A stretch of DNA of 64,000 bases from Rhizobium sp. CF080 (GTDB lineage: Bacteria > Pseudomonadota > Alphaproteobacteria > Rhizobiales > Rhizobiaceae): contig NZ_AKKC02000004.1 of NCBI RefSeq assembly GCF_000282095.2, positions 558,001 through 622,000 of the forward strand, given 5' to 3'. Below, piece after piece: positions 35,195 to 43,419 of this stretch. Below the pieces are notes generated by a model. It searched no databases and was not told the DNA's origin. It saw only the letters and a program-made list of their open reading frames with translations. Both the position numbers and the translations under genes were made by a program. How positions within the stretch are numbered: position 1 is the first letter of the stretch; each line of letters starts with the position of its first letter.

Positions 35195-35962
35195 ATGACC
35201 TTCCCATTATTTGATTTAACCGGCCGGCGTGCGTTGGTGACAGGTTCGTCGCAGGGCATTGGGCTGGCGCTTGCGCGGGGGCTGGCGCAGCACGGGGCTT
35301 CGGTCGTGCTGAACGGCCGCGACCCGGTGAAGCTTCGGGCTGCCGCTGGCAGCCTGAAGAATGAAGGCTATGAGGCAAGGGTTTCCGACTTCGACGTCAC
35401 CGACCCAGATGCCGTGAAGCGTGGAGTCGATGCGATCGAGGCCGAAGTCGGTGTGATCGACATCCTGATCAACAATGCCGGCATGCAGTTCCGCAGCCCG
35501 CTCGAGGATTTCCCCATCGACCGCTGGGAGCAGTTGCTGAAGACTAACGTCTCCAGTGTCTTCTACGTTGGCCAGGCGGTGGCGCGTCACATGATCGGCC
35601 GAGGGCAGGGGAAGATTATCAACATAGCCTCGGTGCAGAGCGAGCTGGCACGCCCGGGCATCGCGCCCTACACGGCCACCAAGGGTGCGGTGAAGAACTT
35701 GACGCGCGGCATGTGCGCGGACTGGGCAAAGCACGGCTTGCAGATCAACGCGATCGCACCCGGCTACTTCAAGACACCCCTGAACCAGGCGCTGGTCGAT
35801 AACCCGGAGTTCTCGTCCTGGCTTGAGAAGCGCACGCCCGCCGCCCGCTGGGGCAATGTCGAGGAACTGGTCGGGGCGGCGGTGTTTCTTGCCGGCAAGG
35901 CCTCCTCCTTCGTGAACGGCCACACGCTCTATGTCGATGGCGGCATCACGACCTCTCTCTAG
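35195..35962 (+). CDS. idnO: IdnO-like 5-keto-gluconate/gluconate 5-dehydrogenase (SDR)
   Basis: A 255-residue SDR that closely follows E. coli IdnO: TGSSQGIGLALARGL, NNAGMQFR, INIASVQSELARPGI, YTATKGAVKNLTRGM, NAIAPGYFKTPLNQAL and RTPAARWG. IdnO interconverts 5-keto-D-gluconate and D-gluconate with NADP(H). GAAAGAGG precedes the ATG. Together with the IdnD-like gene at 37007 this gives the two oxidoreductases that turn L-idonate into D-gluconate. A gluconate kinase is not in the window. Confidence 0.85.
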   Translation: MTFPLFDLTGRRALVTGSSQGIGLALARGLAQHGASVVLNGRDPVKLRAAAGSLKNEGYEARVSDFDVTDPDAVKRGVDAIEAEVGVIDILINNAGMQFRSPLEDFPIDRWEQLLKTNVSSVFYVGQAVARHMIGRGQGKIINIASVQSELARPGIAPYTATKGAVKNLTRGMCADWAKHGLQINAIAPGYFKTPLNQALVDNPEFSSWLEKRTPAARWGNVEELVGAAVFLAGKASSFVNGHTLYVDGGITTSL

Positions 35963-36048
35963 GGGGCCGCGTTGCGTCCATGGCCCGGCGTGGCGCCAGA
36001 CCGTCATGAGTCTGTCGGAAACAACATGAACATCACAATGGAGGAAAC

Positions 36049-36996
36049 ATGAGCAAGCCCGACATTCTTCTGATCGGCCCTTATCCCGAATGGGATCTCC
36101 TCGAGCTGGAAGCGCAGTACAATGTGCGCAAGCTTTACGAAGCCGAAGACCGCGATGCATTCGTTCAGGATCATGCGGACGGCATTCGCGCCATCGCCAC
36201 GCGAGGCGAACTCGGTGCCCCTGCCGAGCTGATCGGCAGGTTGCCGAAGCTGGAGATCGTATCGGTCTATGGTGTCGGCTACGACGCAGTCAATCTCGAC
36301 GCCTGCCGGGCGCGCGGCATCCGCGTCACCAACACGCCCGACGTGCTCACCAACGACGTCGCCGATCTCGGTGTCGCGATGATGCTTCTCCAGTCGCGCG
36401 GCATGATCGGTGCGGAAACCTGGGTGAAGGACGGCAGCTGGGGGACAAAGGGTCTCTATCCGCTGAAGCGCCGCGTCTGGGGCCGCAAGGTCGGAGTCCT
36501 CGGCCTCGGCCGCATCGGATTCGAGGTCGCCAAGCGCCTCAAGGGCTTCGATATGGATATCGCCTACAGCGACGTGTCGGCCAAGCCGTATGCGGAAGGC
36601 CTGACCTTCATCGCCGATCCGGTCGAACTTGCCCGGCATTCCGACTTCCTCTTCGTCACGCTCGCCGCCTCGGCTGCCACGCGCCATATCGTCTCTAAGG
36701 ACGTCATCGAGGCACTCGGACCGGATGGCATGCTGATCAATATCTCGCGTGCCTCCAATATCGACGAGGATGCGCTGCTCGACGCGCTGGAAGCCGGCGC
36801 GCTCGGGTCTGCCGCGCTCGATGTCTTCGAAGGCGAGCCGAAACTCAACCCACGTTTCCTGAAGCTCGATAACGTCTTGGTGCAGCCGCATCACGCTTCG
36901 GGCACGATCGAGACCCGCAAGGCGATGGGCAAGCTGGTGCGCGACAATCTCGCCGCGCACTTTGCCGGCGCTGCCCTGCCAACCCCCGTCATCTGA
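36049..36996 (+). CDS. D-isomer-specific 2-hydroxyacid dehydrogenase (GhrB/2-ketogluconate reductase-like)
   Basis: A 315-residue enzyme with the NAD-binding motif GVLGLGRIGFEVAK, catalytic arginine in INISRASNIDE, glutamate in DVFEGEP and histidine in VQPHHASGT, the complete triad of the family. It probably reduces glyoxylate, hydroxypyruvate or a 2-keto-aldonate. GGAGGAAAC just before the ATG gives a strong start. Between the IdnO-like and IdnD-like genes, a 2-keto-gluconate or 2,5-diketogluconate role is plausible. Confidence 0.88.
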   Translation: MSKPDILLIGPYPEWDLLELEAQYNVRKLYEAEDRDAFVQDHADGIRAIATRGELGAPAELIGRLPKLEIVSVYGVGYDAVNLDACRARGIRVTNTPDVLTNDVADLGVAMMLLQSRGMIGAETWVKDGSWGTKGLYPLKRRVWGRKVGVLGLGRIGFEVAKRLKGFDMDIAYSDVSAKPYAEGLTFIADPVELARHSDFLFVTLAASAATRHIVSKDVIEALGPDGMLINISRASNIDEDALLDALEAGALGSAALDVFEGEPKLNPRFLKLDNVLVQPHHASGTIETRKAMGKLVRDNLAAHFAGAALPTPVI

Positions 36997-37006
36997 GGAC
37001 AAGCCG

Positions 37007-38038
37007 ATGAAAGCCGTCGTCATTCATGCCGCCAAGGATCTGCGGATCGAGGAACGGGAGGTCGAGAAGCTCGAAGCCGGACAGGTCGAGGTCGCCATCG
37101 AGGCGGGCGGCATCTGCGGATCTGACCTTCATTACTACAATCACGGTGGTTTCGGCACGGTGCGCGTTCGCGAGCCGATGATCCTCGGCCATGAGGTGGC
37201 CGGTACCATCAAGGCGCTCGGCGAAGGTGTCTCCGGCCTTGCAATCGGAGACAGGGTTGCCGTCTCGCCGAGCCGGCCCTGCAAGGCCTGCGACTATTGC
37301 CTGAAGGGCCAGCAGAACCATTGCCTCAACATGCGCTTCTACGGTAGCGCCATGCCGATGCCGCATATCCAGGGCGCGTTCCGCCAGCGTCTGGTTGCCG
37401 AACAGTGGCAGTGCCACAGGATCGCGGACAGCGTGTCGATCAACGAAGCGGCGATGGCCGAACCTTTCGCGGTCACGTTGCATGCGGTGGCCCGTGCCGG
37501 CGCGCTTACCGACAAGCGCGTGCTGGTCACCGGCTGCGGTCCGATCGGGGCGCTGGCGATCATCGCCGCCCGTGCCCATGGTGCCCGCGAGATCGTCGCG
37601 ACCGACGTCATGGGCGCGGTCCTCGCCAAGGCGCTGGCGGTGGGCGCCGACCGGGTCATCGACGTCGCCAGCAATCCGGAAGAGCTTTCCGCCTATTCTG
37701 CCAACAAGGGTTACTTCGACGTGCAGTTCGAGGCGTCCGGCAACGAGCGCGCCGTACGCTCCGGCCTGGACGTGCTCCGGCCCCGCTCCACATTGGTCCA
37801 GCTCGGTCTCGGTGGTGATGTCTCCATCCCGCAGAACTTGGTGGTCGCCAAGGAAATCGAGATGAAGGGCACCTTCCGTTTCCACGAGGAATTCGGCCTA
37901 GCTGTCGATCTCATCGGCAAAGGCCGAGTCGATCTCAAGCCGCTGCTCACCGGCATCTTCCCGATCGACGACGCCGTCAAGGCATTCGAAACCGCCGGCG
38001 ACAGATCCAAGTCCATGAAGGTGCAACTCGCATTCTAG
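37007..38038 (+). CDS. idnD: L-idonate 5-dehydrogenase (IdnD-like zinc alcohol dehydrogenase)
   Basis: A 343-residue medium-chain dehydrogenase. Catalytic zinc ligands lie in GICGSDLHYYNHGGFG (Cys) and LGHEV (His-Glu). The structural zinc lobe has four cysteines in CKACDYCLKGQQNHC. The HYYNHGGFGTVRVREP segment and FYGSAMPMPHIQGAF are specific to IdnD-type enzymes, which oxidise L-idonate to 5-keto-D-gluconate. The ATG at 37007 has GAGGA upstream, ten bases after the previous stop; longer frames overlap that gene. Confidence 0.87.
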   Translation: MKAVVIHAAKDLRIEEREVEKLEAGQVEVAIEAGGICGSDLHYYNHGGFGTVRVREPMILGHEVAGTIKALGEGVSGLAIGDRVAVSPSRPCKACDYCLKGQQNHCLNMRFYGSAMPMPHIQGAFRQRLVAEQWQCHRIADSVSINEAAMAEPFAVTLHAVARAGALTDKRVLVTGCGPIGALAIIAARAHGAREIVATDVMGAVLAKALAVGADRVIDVASNPEELSAYSANKGYFDVQFEASGNERAVRSGLDVLRPRSTLVQLGLGGDVSIPQNLVVAKEIEMKGTFRFHEEFGLAVDLIGKGRVDLKPLLTGIFPIDDAVKAFETAGDRSKSMKVQLAF

Positions 38039-38147
38039 CGATCGCACCTGCTGACGGAGGAAGGGAAGGCAGGCAGGCCTCGATCAAATGCGCGCCGGCC
38101 TGGGACGCTGAGGGTAAAGCCCCGGTGGCCTTGCTGGCGTGAGCCGT

Positions 38148-38969
38148 TCAAAGACTGCTCTCGGAACGCAGGACAAAATGGTCTGCCACGGGCAGGTTCC
38201 TCCGTACCGCCTTCATGTAGTCGAGATCAAGCGTCGCCGTGACGCTCGTAACGAAATCCGGGCTTTGGGCGATCACATGGCCCCATGGATTGATGACCAT
38301 GGAATGTCCGAAACACGCCTTTCTGCCCGCCGCGTGGGAGCCGGTCTGTCCGACGGCCAGGAAATAGGTCTGTGTCTCGATCGCCCGCGCCCGCGCCAGG
38401 ACCTCCCAATGATCCTTGCCTGTCGAGAGGGTGAAGGCGGCCGGCAGTACGATGAGGTTCGCTCCACGGTCCCGCAACGCCTGAAACAATTCAGGAAAGC
38501 GGATATCGTAGCAGATCGCGCAGCCCACCTTGAGGTCGCCGATCCGGTAGGTGACGATGTCTCTGCCGCGCGTGACGGAGTCGGACTCCCGATAGCTGAT
38601 ACCTTCCGGCGTATCGACGTCGAAAAGGTGGATCTTCCGGTAACGGGCGATTTCCGCGCCGTCCGGCCCAAAGACCAGGGACGTATTGTGGAAATGCTCC
38701 CCGGATTTTTCGACGATCGAGCCGGCATGCAACGTTATTCCGTGCCGGGCTGCAAGCGAGGACAGAAATACATGGGTTTCTCCGCCGGGGAAGGTCTCAG
38801 CGCTGGCATGCATGGCGTGCGGGTCGTCATCCAGGAAGGCGAAATATTCGGGCAATACGACAAGCTGCGGCTTCTCGGCCCTGACGACGTTTTCGACAAG
38901 CATGGCTGCGGTCCACAGATTGGCGACCTTGTCGTTCTGCGAGTTCAATTGGACCAGTGGGACTTTCAT
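38148..38969 (-). CDS. Carbon-nitrogen hydrolase of the nitrilase superfamily (omega-amidase/Nit-like)
   Basis: A 273-residue amidase-type nitrilase with a full catalytic set: E41 in VLPEYFAF, K112 in RKIHLFDVD and C153 in GCAICYDIRFPELF. The opening and the HLFDVDTPEGI block match Nit1/Nit2 (omega-amidase, deaminated-glutathione amidase) enzymes more than true nitrilases. It is the last gene of a minus-strand operon with an aldolase and an aminotransferase, consistent with hydrolysing the amide of a 2-keto acid made by transamination. Confidence 0.85.
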   Translation of the reverse strand: MKVPLVQLNSQNDKVANLWTAAMLVENVVRAEKPQLVVLPEYFAFLDDDPHAMHASAETFPGGETHVFLSSLAARHGITLHAGSIVEKSGEHFHNTSLVFGPDGAEIARYRKIHLFDVDTPEGISYRESDSVTRGRDIVTYRIGDLKVGCAICYDIRFPELFQALRDRGANLIVLPAAFTLSTGKDHWEVLARARAIETQTYFLAVGQTGSHAAGRKACFGHSMVINPWGHVIAQSPDFVTSVTATLDLDYMKAVRRNLPVADHFVLRSESSL

Positions 38970-39000
38970 TGTAAGGGTTCCTTTTGGTCAGGCACAAGCA

Positions 39001-39753
39001 TCAGGGTGTCGTTTTCAGGAGCTCCGCCGTGGTGCTCCAGGCGTCTCTGAGGCCGTGCGCGAGGGCACCGTGTTCCATCGTCAGCACGAGCGTATGGGCT
39101 TGGTTCGCAAGGGCGAACTGCTTTTCCGATACAGACCAGGCGGGTAGCAGCCAGTGCTTGCCGGCGGCCTTTGCCGCATCCGCGATGGTTTGCAGATCGG
39201 CGAAATCGGCCTCGTCCCGCTTGTACGAGCGGCGGCCGCGGCGCAGCGAAAGATCGCTTGGCCCAACGAAGACACCCGCCACCGTGTCGAGCGCCAGGAT
39301 CCGGGCGACATCCCGCAGTGCCCCGGCGTGCTCTATCATCGGGTAGCACCTGGTGCGATTGTCCTGATCAATGAACCACTGATCGTCGGGACTGCCATAG
39401 GCCACGGTCCGGCCGCCGGCGAAACTGCGGTCGCCCGTCGGCGGGAACTTTGCGAAGGCGCAGACTTTCTCGGCATGAGCGGCATCGAGGATATGCGGAA
39501 TGACCACCGCATCCGCGCCGAAGTCTAGCGCCTGCTGGACGGGACCGCGCTCCGGTGCGAGCACTTTTGCCAGGACTTCGAGACCCAGTCCCTTGAGCAG
39601 GGGAATGAAACGATCGAGCGTGTCCAGATCGAAACTGCCATGCTCGACATCGAGCACGGCGGACGTGTAGCCGATCGCGGCAGCGATTTCGGCGGCGGGG
39701 ACGTTCGGGCCCGAAAGCCAGACGGCCGATTTGTGCTGAGGGATTGTTGTCAT
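39001..39753 (-). CDS. HpcH/HpaI-family aldolase
   Basis: A 250-residue class II pyruvate aldolase. Family blocks are LDVEHGSFDLDTL (metal-linked glutamate and base), AVVIPHILDA in place of the usual VPMVxTAE block, and GVFVGPSDLSLRRG. It would cleave a 4-hydroxy-2-keto acid to pyruvate and an aldehyde; the aldehyde dehydrogenase at 41180 could oxidise that product. It sits 56 bases after the aminotransferase and 31 bases before the nitrilase-type gene. Confidence 0.83.
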   Translation of the reverse strand: MTTIPQHKSAVWLSGPNVPAAEIAAAIGYTSAVLDVEHGSFDLDTLDRFIPLLKGLGLEVLAKVLAPERGPVQQALDFGADAVVIPHILDAAHAEKVCAFAKFPPTGDRSFAGGRTVAYGSPDDQWFIDQDNRTRCYPMIEHAGALRDVARILALDTVAGVFVGPSDLSLRRGRRSYKRDEADFADLQTIADAAKAAGKHWLLPAWSVSEKQFALANQAHTLVLTMEHGALAHGLRDAWSTTAELLKTTP

Positions 39754-39809
39754 CGTATCACGCTGTTGATCTCAGAAGGAGGAGGTGATGGATCGGTGCT
39801 TAGCGGTCG

Positions 39810-41183
39810 TTATCCGAGCATCTGCCGGACGGCATCGGCGGTGACGGACACGACATGATCGGCCTCCTCGCGGGTGAGGCAGAGCGGCGGAGCGAACCCG
39901 ATGATGTCGCCTTGCGGCATGGCGCGGGCGATGACGCCGCGCTCCAGCATGGCAGCCACCACGGACGGGCCGATCTTGCGCGCCGGGTCGAAGAAGCGGC
40001 GGTCGTCGCGATCTTCGACCAGTTCCACGGCAGCCATCAAGCCCTCGCCGCGCACGTCGCCGACATTGGCGTGATCGCCGAGTGCCTGTGCCAGCGCCTC
40101 GCGGAAATAGGCTCCGGTCACACGGGCATTTTCCACCAATCCCATTTCATCGATCAGTTCGAGGTTGGCAATGCCTGCGGCGGCGCAAATGGGATGGGCT
40201 GAATAGGTCCAGCCATGGCCGATCGGGCCGAGCTGATCCGAGCCCTCAACCAGCACATTCCACATCCTTTCGCCGACAATGCTGGCGGAAAGCGGCGCAT
40301 AGCCCGAGGTGAGCCCCTTGGCGATGGTGATGAGGTCCGGTTCGAGGCGATAGTGTTGGGAGCCGAACATCGTCCCCAGACGGCCGAAACCTGTAATCAC
40401 CTCATCGGCCACCAGCAGGATATCGTATTTGCGCAGTACCGCCTGGATTTCCTGCCAATAGCCCTGCGGCGGCGGCACGATGCCGCCGGTGCCGAGAACC
40501 GGCTCGCCTATGAAGGCGGCGATCGTATCCGGTCCTTCAGCCAGAATGAGTTCCTCCAGCCTGCGGGCGCAATGGGCGGAAAAATCGGCTTCGCCCATGC
40601 TACGGTCCTCGCGCCGGAAGTAATAGGGCGCCTCGGTGTGCAGGACGGGGCTCCGCGGCAGGTCGAAGGCTTTCTGGAAGGCTTCCAGCCCGGTCAGGCT
40701 GCCGGTCATGATGCCGGAGCCGTGATAGCCGCGCCAGCGCGAGATGATCTTCTTCTTTTCCGGCCGCTTGAGGATGTTGTTGTAGTACCAGATCAGCTTG
40801 ATGTTGGTCTCGTTGGCGTCGGAACCGGAGAGGCCGAAATAGACGCGGCTCATGTTGGGCGGCGCACGCTCCACGATCATGCGCGCCAGCGTGATTGAAG
40901 CCTCGGTGCCATGACCTGCATAGGCATGGTAATAGGCCAGCGAACGGGCCTGTTCGGCTATGGCCTCGGCGATTTTCTGGCGCCCGTAGCCCGCATTCAC
41001 GCAATAGAGGCCGCCAAAGGCATCCAGGCTGCGGCGACCTGCCGTGTCGGTGATGTAAACACCTTCGCCACTGACGATAGTGCGGGTCGGGCTTTCCCCG
41101 CGTGCATGTGCACCCATGGCGGTGGAGGGATGAAACAGGTGGTTTCGGTCCCAGGCGGTGAGGTCGTTACGGCCGTCGCTCAT
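39810..41183 (-). CDS. Class III aminotransferase (omega-amino acid:pyruvate type)
   Basis: A 457-residue fold-type I aminotransferase. It has GLSGSDANETNIKL, SRWRGYHGSG, VADEVITGFGRLGTMFG and the PLP lysine in ITIAKGLTSGYAPLSA. The sequence type fits enzymes using GABA, beta-alanine, putrescine or taurine with pyruvate. The start overlaps the aldehyde dehydrogenase stop (ATGA), so the two act together: amine to aldehyde, then aldehyde to acid. Confidence 0.88.
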   Translation of the reverse strand: MSDGRNDLTAWDRNHLFHPSTAMGAHARGESPTRTIVSGEGVYITDTAGRRSLDAFGGLYCVNAGYGRQKIAEAIAEQARSLAYYHAYAGHGTEASITLARMIVERAPPNMSRVYFGLSGSDANETNIKLIWYYNNILKRPEKKKIISRWRGYHGSGIMTGSLTGLEAFQKAFDLPRSPVLHTEAPYYFRREDRSMGEADFSAHCARRLEELILAEGPDTIAAFIGEPVLGTGGIVPPPQGYWQEIQAVLRKYDILLVADEVITGFGRLGTMFGSQHYRLEPDLITIAKGLTSGYAPLSASIVGERMWNVLVEGSDQLGPIGHGWTYSAHPICAAAGIANLELIDEMGLVENARVTGAYFREALAQALGDHANVGDVRGEGLMAAVELVEDRDDRRFFDPARKIGPSVVAAMLERGVIARAMPQGDIIGFAPPLCLTREEADHVVSVTADAVRQMLG

Positions 41184-42703
41184 GCGCGCTTCCTTTCCGG
41201 GCCGTCATGGGCGGCCGTATCGATGCAGAGATATTTGAGTTCGGTGAAGGCCTCGATGCCGTGACGGGAGCCTTCGCGACCCAGGCCGGACTGTTTCCAG
41301 CCGCCGAACGGCACCGGACCGCCGGTGATTTTCACGCGGTTGATGGCGACCATGCCGAATTGCAGGGCGCGGCCCATGCGCCATTGCCGCGCGCCGTTTT
41401 CCGTCAGCACATAGGCCATGAGGCCGTACTCTGTGTCGTTGGCGCGACGAACTGCCTCCTCCTCGGTGTCGAACACGGTGACGGCGGCGACCGGGCCGAA
41501 GGTTTCTTCGCGCATGATGGCCGCGTCGTCCGGCACATCCGCCAGAAGGGTGGGGGTGTAGAACAGCGGTCCGGCGGCGTGGCGGCCTCCTCCGACGAGG
41601 CAACGTGCGCCGCGTGAGAGCGCATCGTCGACCTGATCCTCCACCTTGGCAATCGCCCGCTCGTGCATCAGCGGGCCGATCTGCGTGGCGGGGTCGAGCC
41701 CGGGCCCCACGCGCAGTGCCGCGATGCGGGCGGCGAACCGTTCCAGGAAGACCCGTTCGATAGAGCGATGGACGAAGATGCGGTTGGCTGCCAGGCAATC
41801 CTGTCCGGAGGTGGCGAATTTCGCGTCCATGGCAATATCGACCGCGCGCCCGATATCGGTGTCCTCGAAGAGGATGAGGGGTGCATGGCCGCCAAGCTCC
41901 ATCACCAGCCGTGTCATGGAAGGTGCGCAGCGTGTCGCGATGAGCCTGCCGACGGCGGTGGAGCCGGTGAAGCTCAGTGCGCCTATCCGGGCATCGTCGC
42001 ACAGCGCCCCCACGATTTCCGGGGAATCACCGGTCAATACGTTCAGAACGCCAGCAGGCATGCCCGCGCGCTCGGCCAATTCCGCCAAGGCTAGTGCAGA
42101 AAGCGGCGTTTCGCCAGAAGGATGGGCAACGGCCGTGCAGCCCGCCGCCAGCGCTGCGGCGGCCTTGCGTGTCAGCATGGCGGAAGGGAAGTTCCAGGGC
42201 GTGACCAGCGCTACGACGCCGACCGCCTCGCGCCGCACGATCATTTCAGCATTCGCCAGATGTGAGGTCACGCCCTCCACGTTCAGACGGCATCCTTCTT
42301 CGGCATACCACGCTGGAAAGGACGCGGCGTAATCTATCTCGCCCCGTGCTTCGGCGAGTGGTTTTCCCTGTTCCAGCACCATGATGCGGGCGAGATCCTC
42401 GCGGTTCTCGCGAATGAGATCGGCCCAGCGGCGTAACAGGACGCCGCGTTCTTCCGGCAGCAAAGCCTGCCAGGCGGGAAAGGCAGCGGCGGCGGCGGAA
42501 ACGGCCTCGGGGACGCCCTCTGCACCGATGGCCGTGACCCGCGCCACGGCCTGGCCGCTGGCGGGGTCATGAACGGCAAAGTCCTTCGGTCCGGCGATCC
42601 AGCGTCCATTGGAATAAGACAGCTCCCGCAGTAGACCAGGGTCGCTCAGGCTGTCGAGTGCGGCATGCCGCCTTTCGCAGCGGCTCAGTCGGGCCTCGCT
42701 CAT
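41180..42703 (-). CDS. Aldehyde dehydrogenase (succinate-semialdehyde dehydrogenase-like) with a changed cofactor lysine
   Basis: A 507-residue ALDH. Conserved N171 lies in TPWNFPS, E269 in MELGGHAP and the nucleophile C303 in SGQDCLAANR. FGGWKQSGLGREGSRHG near the C-terminus is typical of succinate-semialdehyde dehydrogenases. The normally invariant lysine of the KPSExTP block is a histidine here (AHPSGETP), read directly from the DNA, so cofactor binding may differ. The ATG at 42703 opens the family N-terminus; the longer open frame does not look real. It is coupled to the class III aminotransferase. Confidence 0.87.
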   Translation of the reverse strand: MSEARLSRCERRHAALDSLSDPGLLRELSYSNGRWIAGPKDFAVHDPASGQAVARVTAIGAEGVPEAVSAAAAAFPAWQALLPEERGVLLRRWADLIRENREDLARIMVLEQGKPLAEARGEIDYAASFPAWYAEEGCRLNVEGVTSHLANAEMIVRREAVGVVALVTPWNFPSAMLTRKAAAALAAGCTAVAHPSGETPLSALALAELAERAGMPAGVLNVLTGDSPEIVGALCDDARIGALSFTGSTAVGRLIATRCAPSMTRLVMELGGHAPLILFEDTDIGRAVDIAMDAKFATSGQDCLAANRIFVHRSIERVFLERFAARIAALRVGPGLDPATQIGPLMHERAIAKVEDQVDDALSRGARCLVGGGRHAAGPLFYTPTLLADVPDDAAIMREETFGPVAAVTVFDTEEEAVRRANDTEYGLMAYVLTENGARQWRMGRALQFGMVAINRVKITGGPVPFGGWKQSGLGREGSRHGIEAFTELKYLCIDTAAHDGPERKRA

Positions 42704-42816
42704 CAGATTTGTCCTCGGCTGTTTGTCGAACGCTGCAAGTATTGCAGAACAGCGCCACGAGATCGGGCCGAAGACGGACCGGGTGCGGCCCGTCCGGTCT
42801 GATTTGGAGACGGTTT

Positions 42817-43266
42817 TCAGTCCGCCCGGTCCTTCACCGCTCTTGTCACGATATAGGTGAAGTAGCGCTGGATGCCGATTTCCATGGCCAGCAGCCGATC
42901 CACGAGCCGCTGGTAACTGTCGATGTCGGCGGTTTCGACCATGAGGAAATAGTCGACCCCACCTCCAACCGACCAGCACGAGATGGTCTCCGGTATCGCC
43001 TCGACCGCAGTCTCAAATCGCTTGAAATCGGCGTGGCGGTGGCTGGCCAGCGTCACCTCCATCAGAACTCGCACACGCGGCGCCTGCGCGAGCCGCGAGA
43101 CGCGGGCGTGATAGCCGGTGATCACGCCATTGGCCTCCAGCCGTTTCAGCCGCGCCCAGGAGGGCGTAGCCGAAAGGCCCACCACTTCCGCTAGGGCTTG
43201 CTTGGTCAGGCGGCCGTTGTGCTTCATCGCCTCGATTATGCGCAGGTCGATGGAATCAAGCTTCAC
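42817..43266 (-). CDS. Lrp/AsnC-family transcriptional regulator
   Basis: A 149-residue regulator with an N-terminal helix-turn-helix (LDSIDLRIIEAMKHNGRL, SATPSWARLKRLEANGVI) and a C-terminal RAM/AsnC ligand domain (CWSVGGGVDYFLMVETAD). It is divergent from the dipeptide-type ABC operon at 43420 and precedes the aldehyde dehydrogenase operon with a 113-base gap. Two inverted repeats in the intergenic region are candidate sites, so it may regulate both units. Confidence 0.88.
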   Translation of the reverse strand: MKLDSIDLRIIEAMKHNGRLTKQALAEVVGLSATPSWARLKRLEANGVITGYHARVSRLAQAPRVRVLMEVTLASHRHADFKRFETAVEAIPETISCWSVGGGVDYFLMVETADIDSYQRLVDRLLAMEIGIQRYFTYIVTRAVKDRAD

Positions 43267-43327
43267 CGAGGCCTCCCATGGATGGGCGGGACCGCAGGGA
43301 TGCGGCCTGGCCCTTCTTCAAGTGAAA

Positions 43328-43377
43328 TATGTTTTCATAATGCACATTGAAACAAGCTTGACTATGCTTTTTGCATA
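43328..43377. promoter_or_regulatory. Two inverted repeats upstream of the dipeptide-type ABC operon
   Basis: TATG-TTTT-CATA (43328-43339) and TATGC-TTTTT-GCATA (43363-43377) are perfect palindromes about 35 bases apart, in an unusually AT-rich gap between the Lrp gene and the ABC operon. TTGACT at 43358-43363 is a possible -35 for the plus-strand unit. The spacing, just over three helical turns, suits Lrp-type octamer wrapping. Confidence 0.5.
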
Positions 43378-43419
43378 TGAAATGTTTTTTACATCATCAT
43401 AAAACAAGAGGGTGAACTT

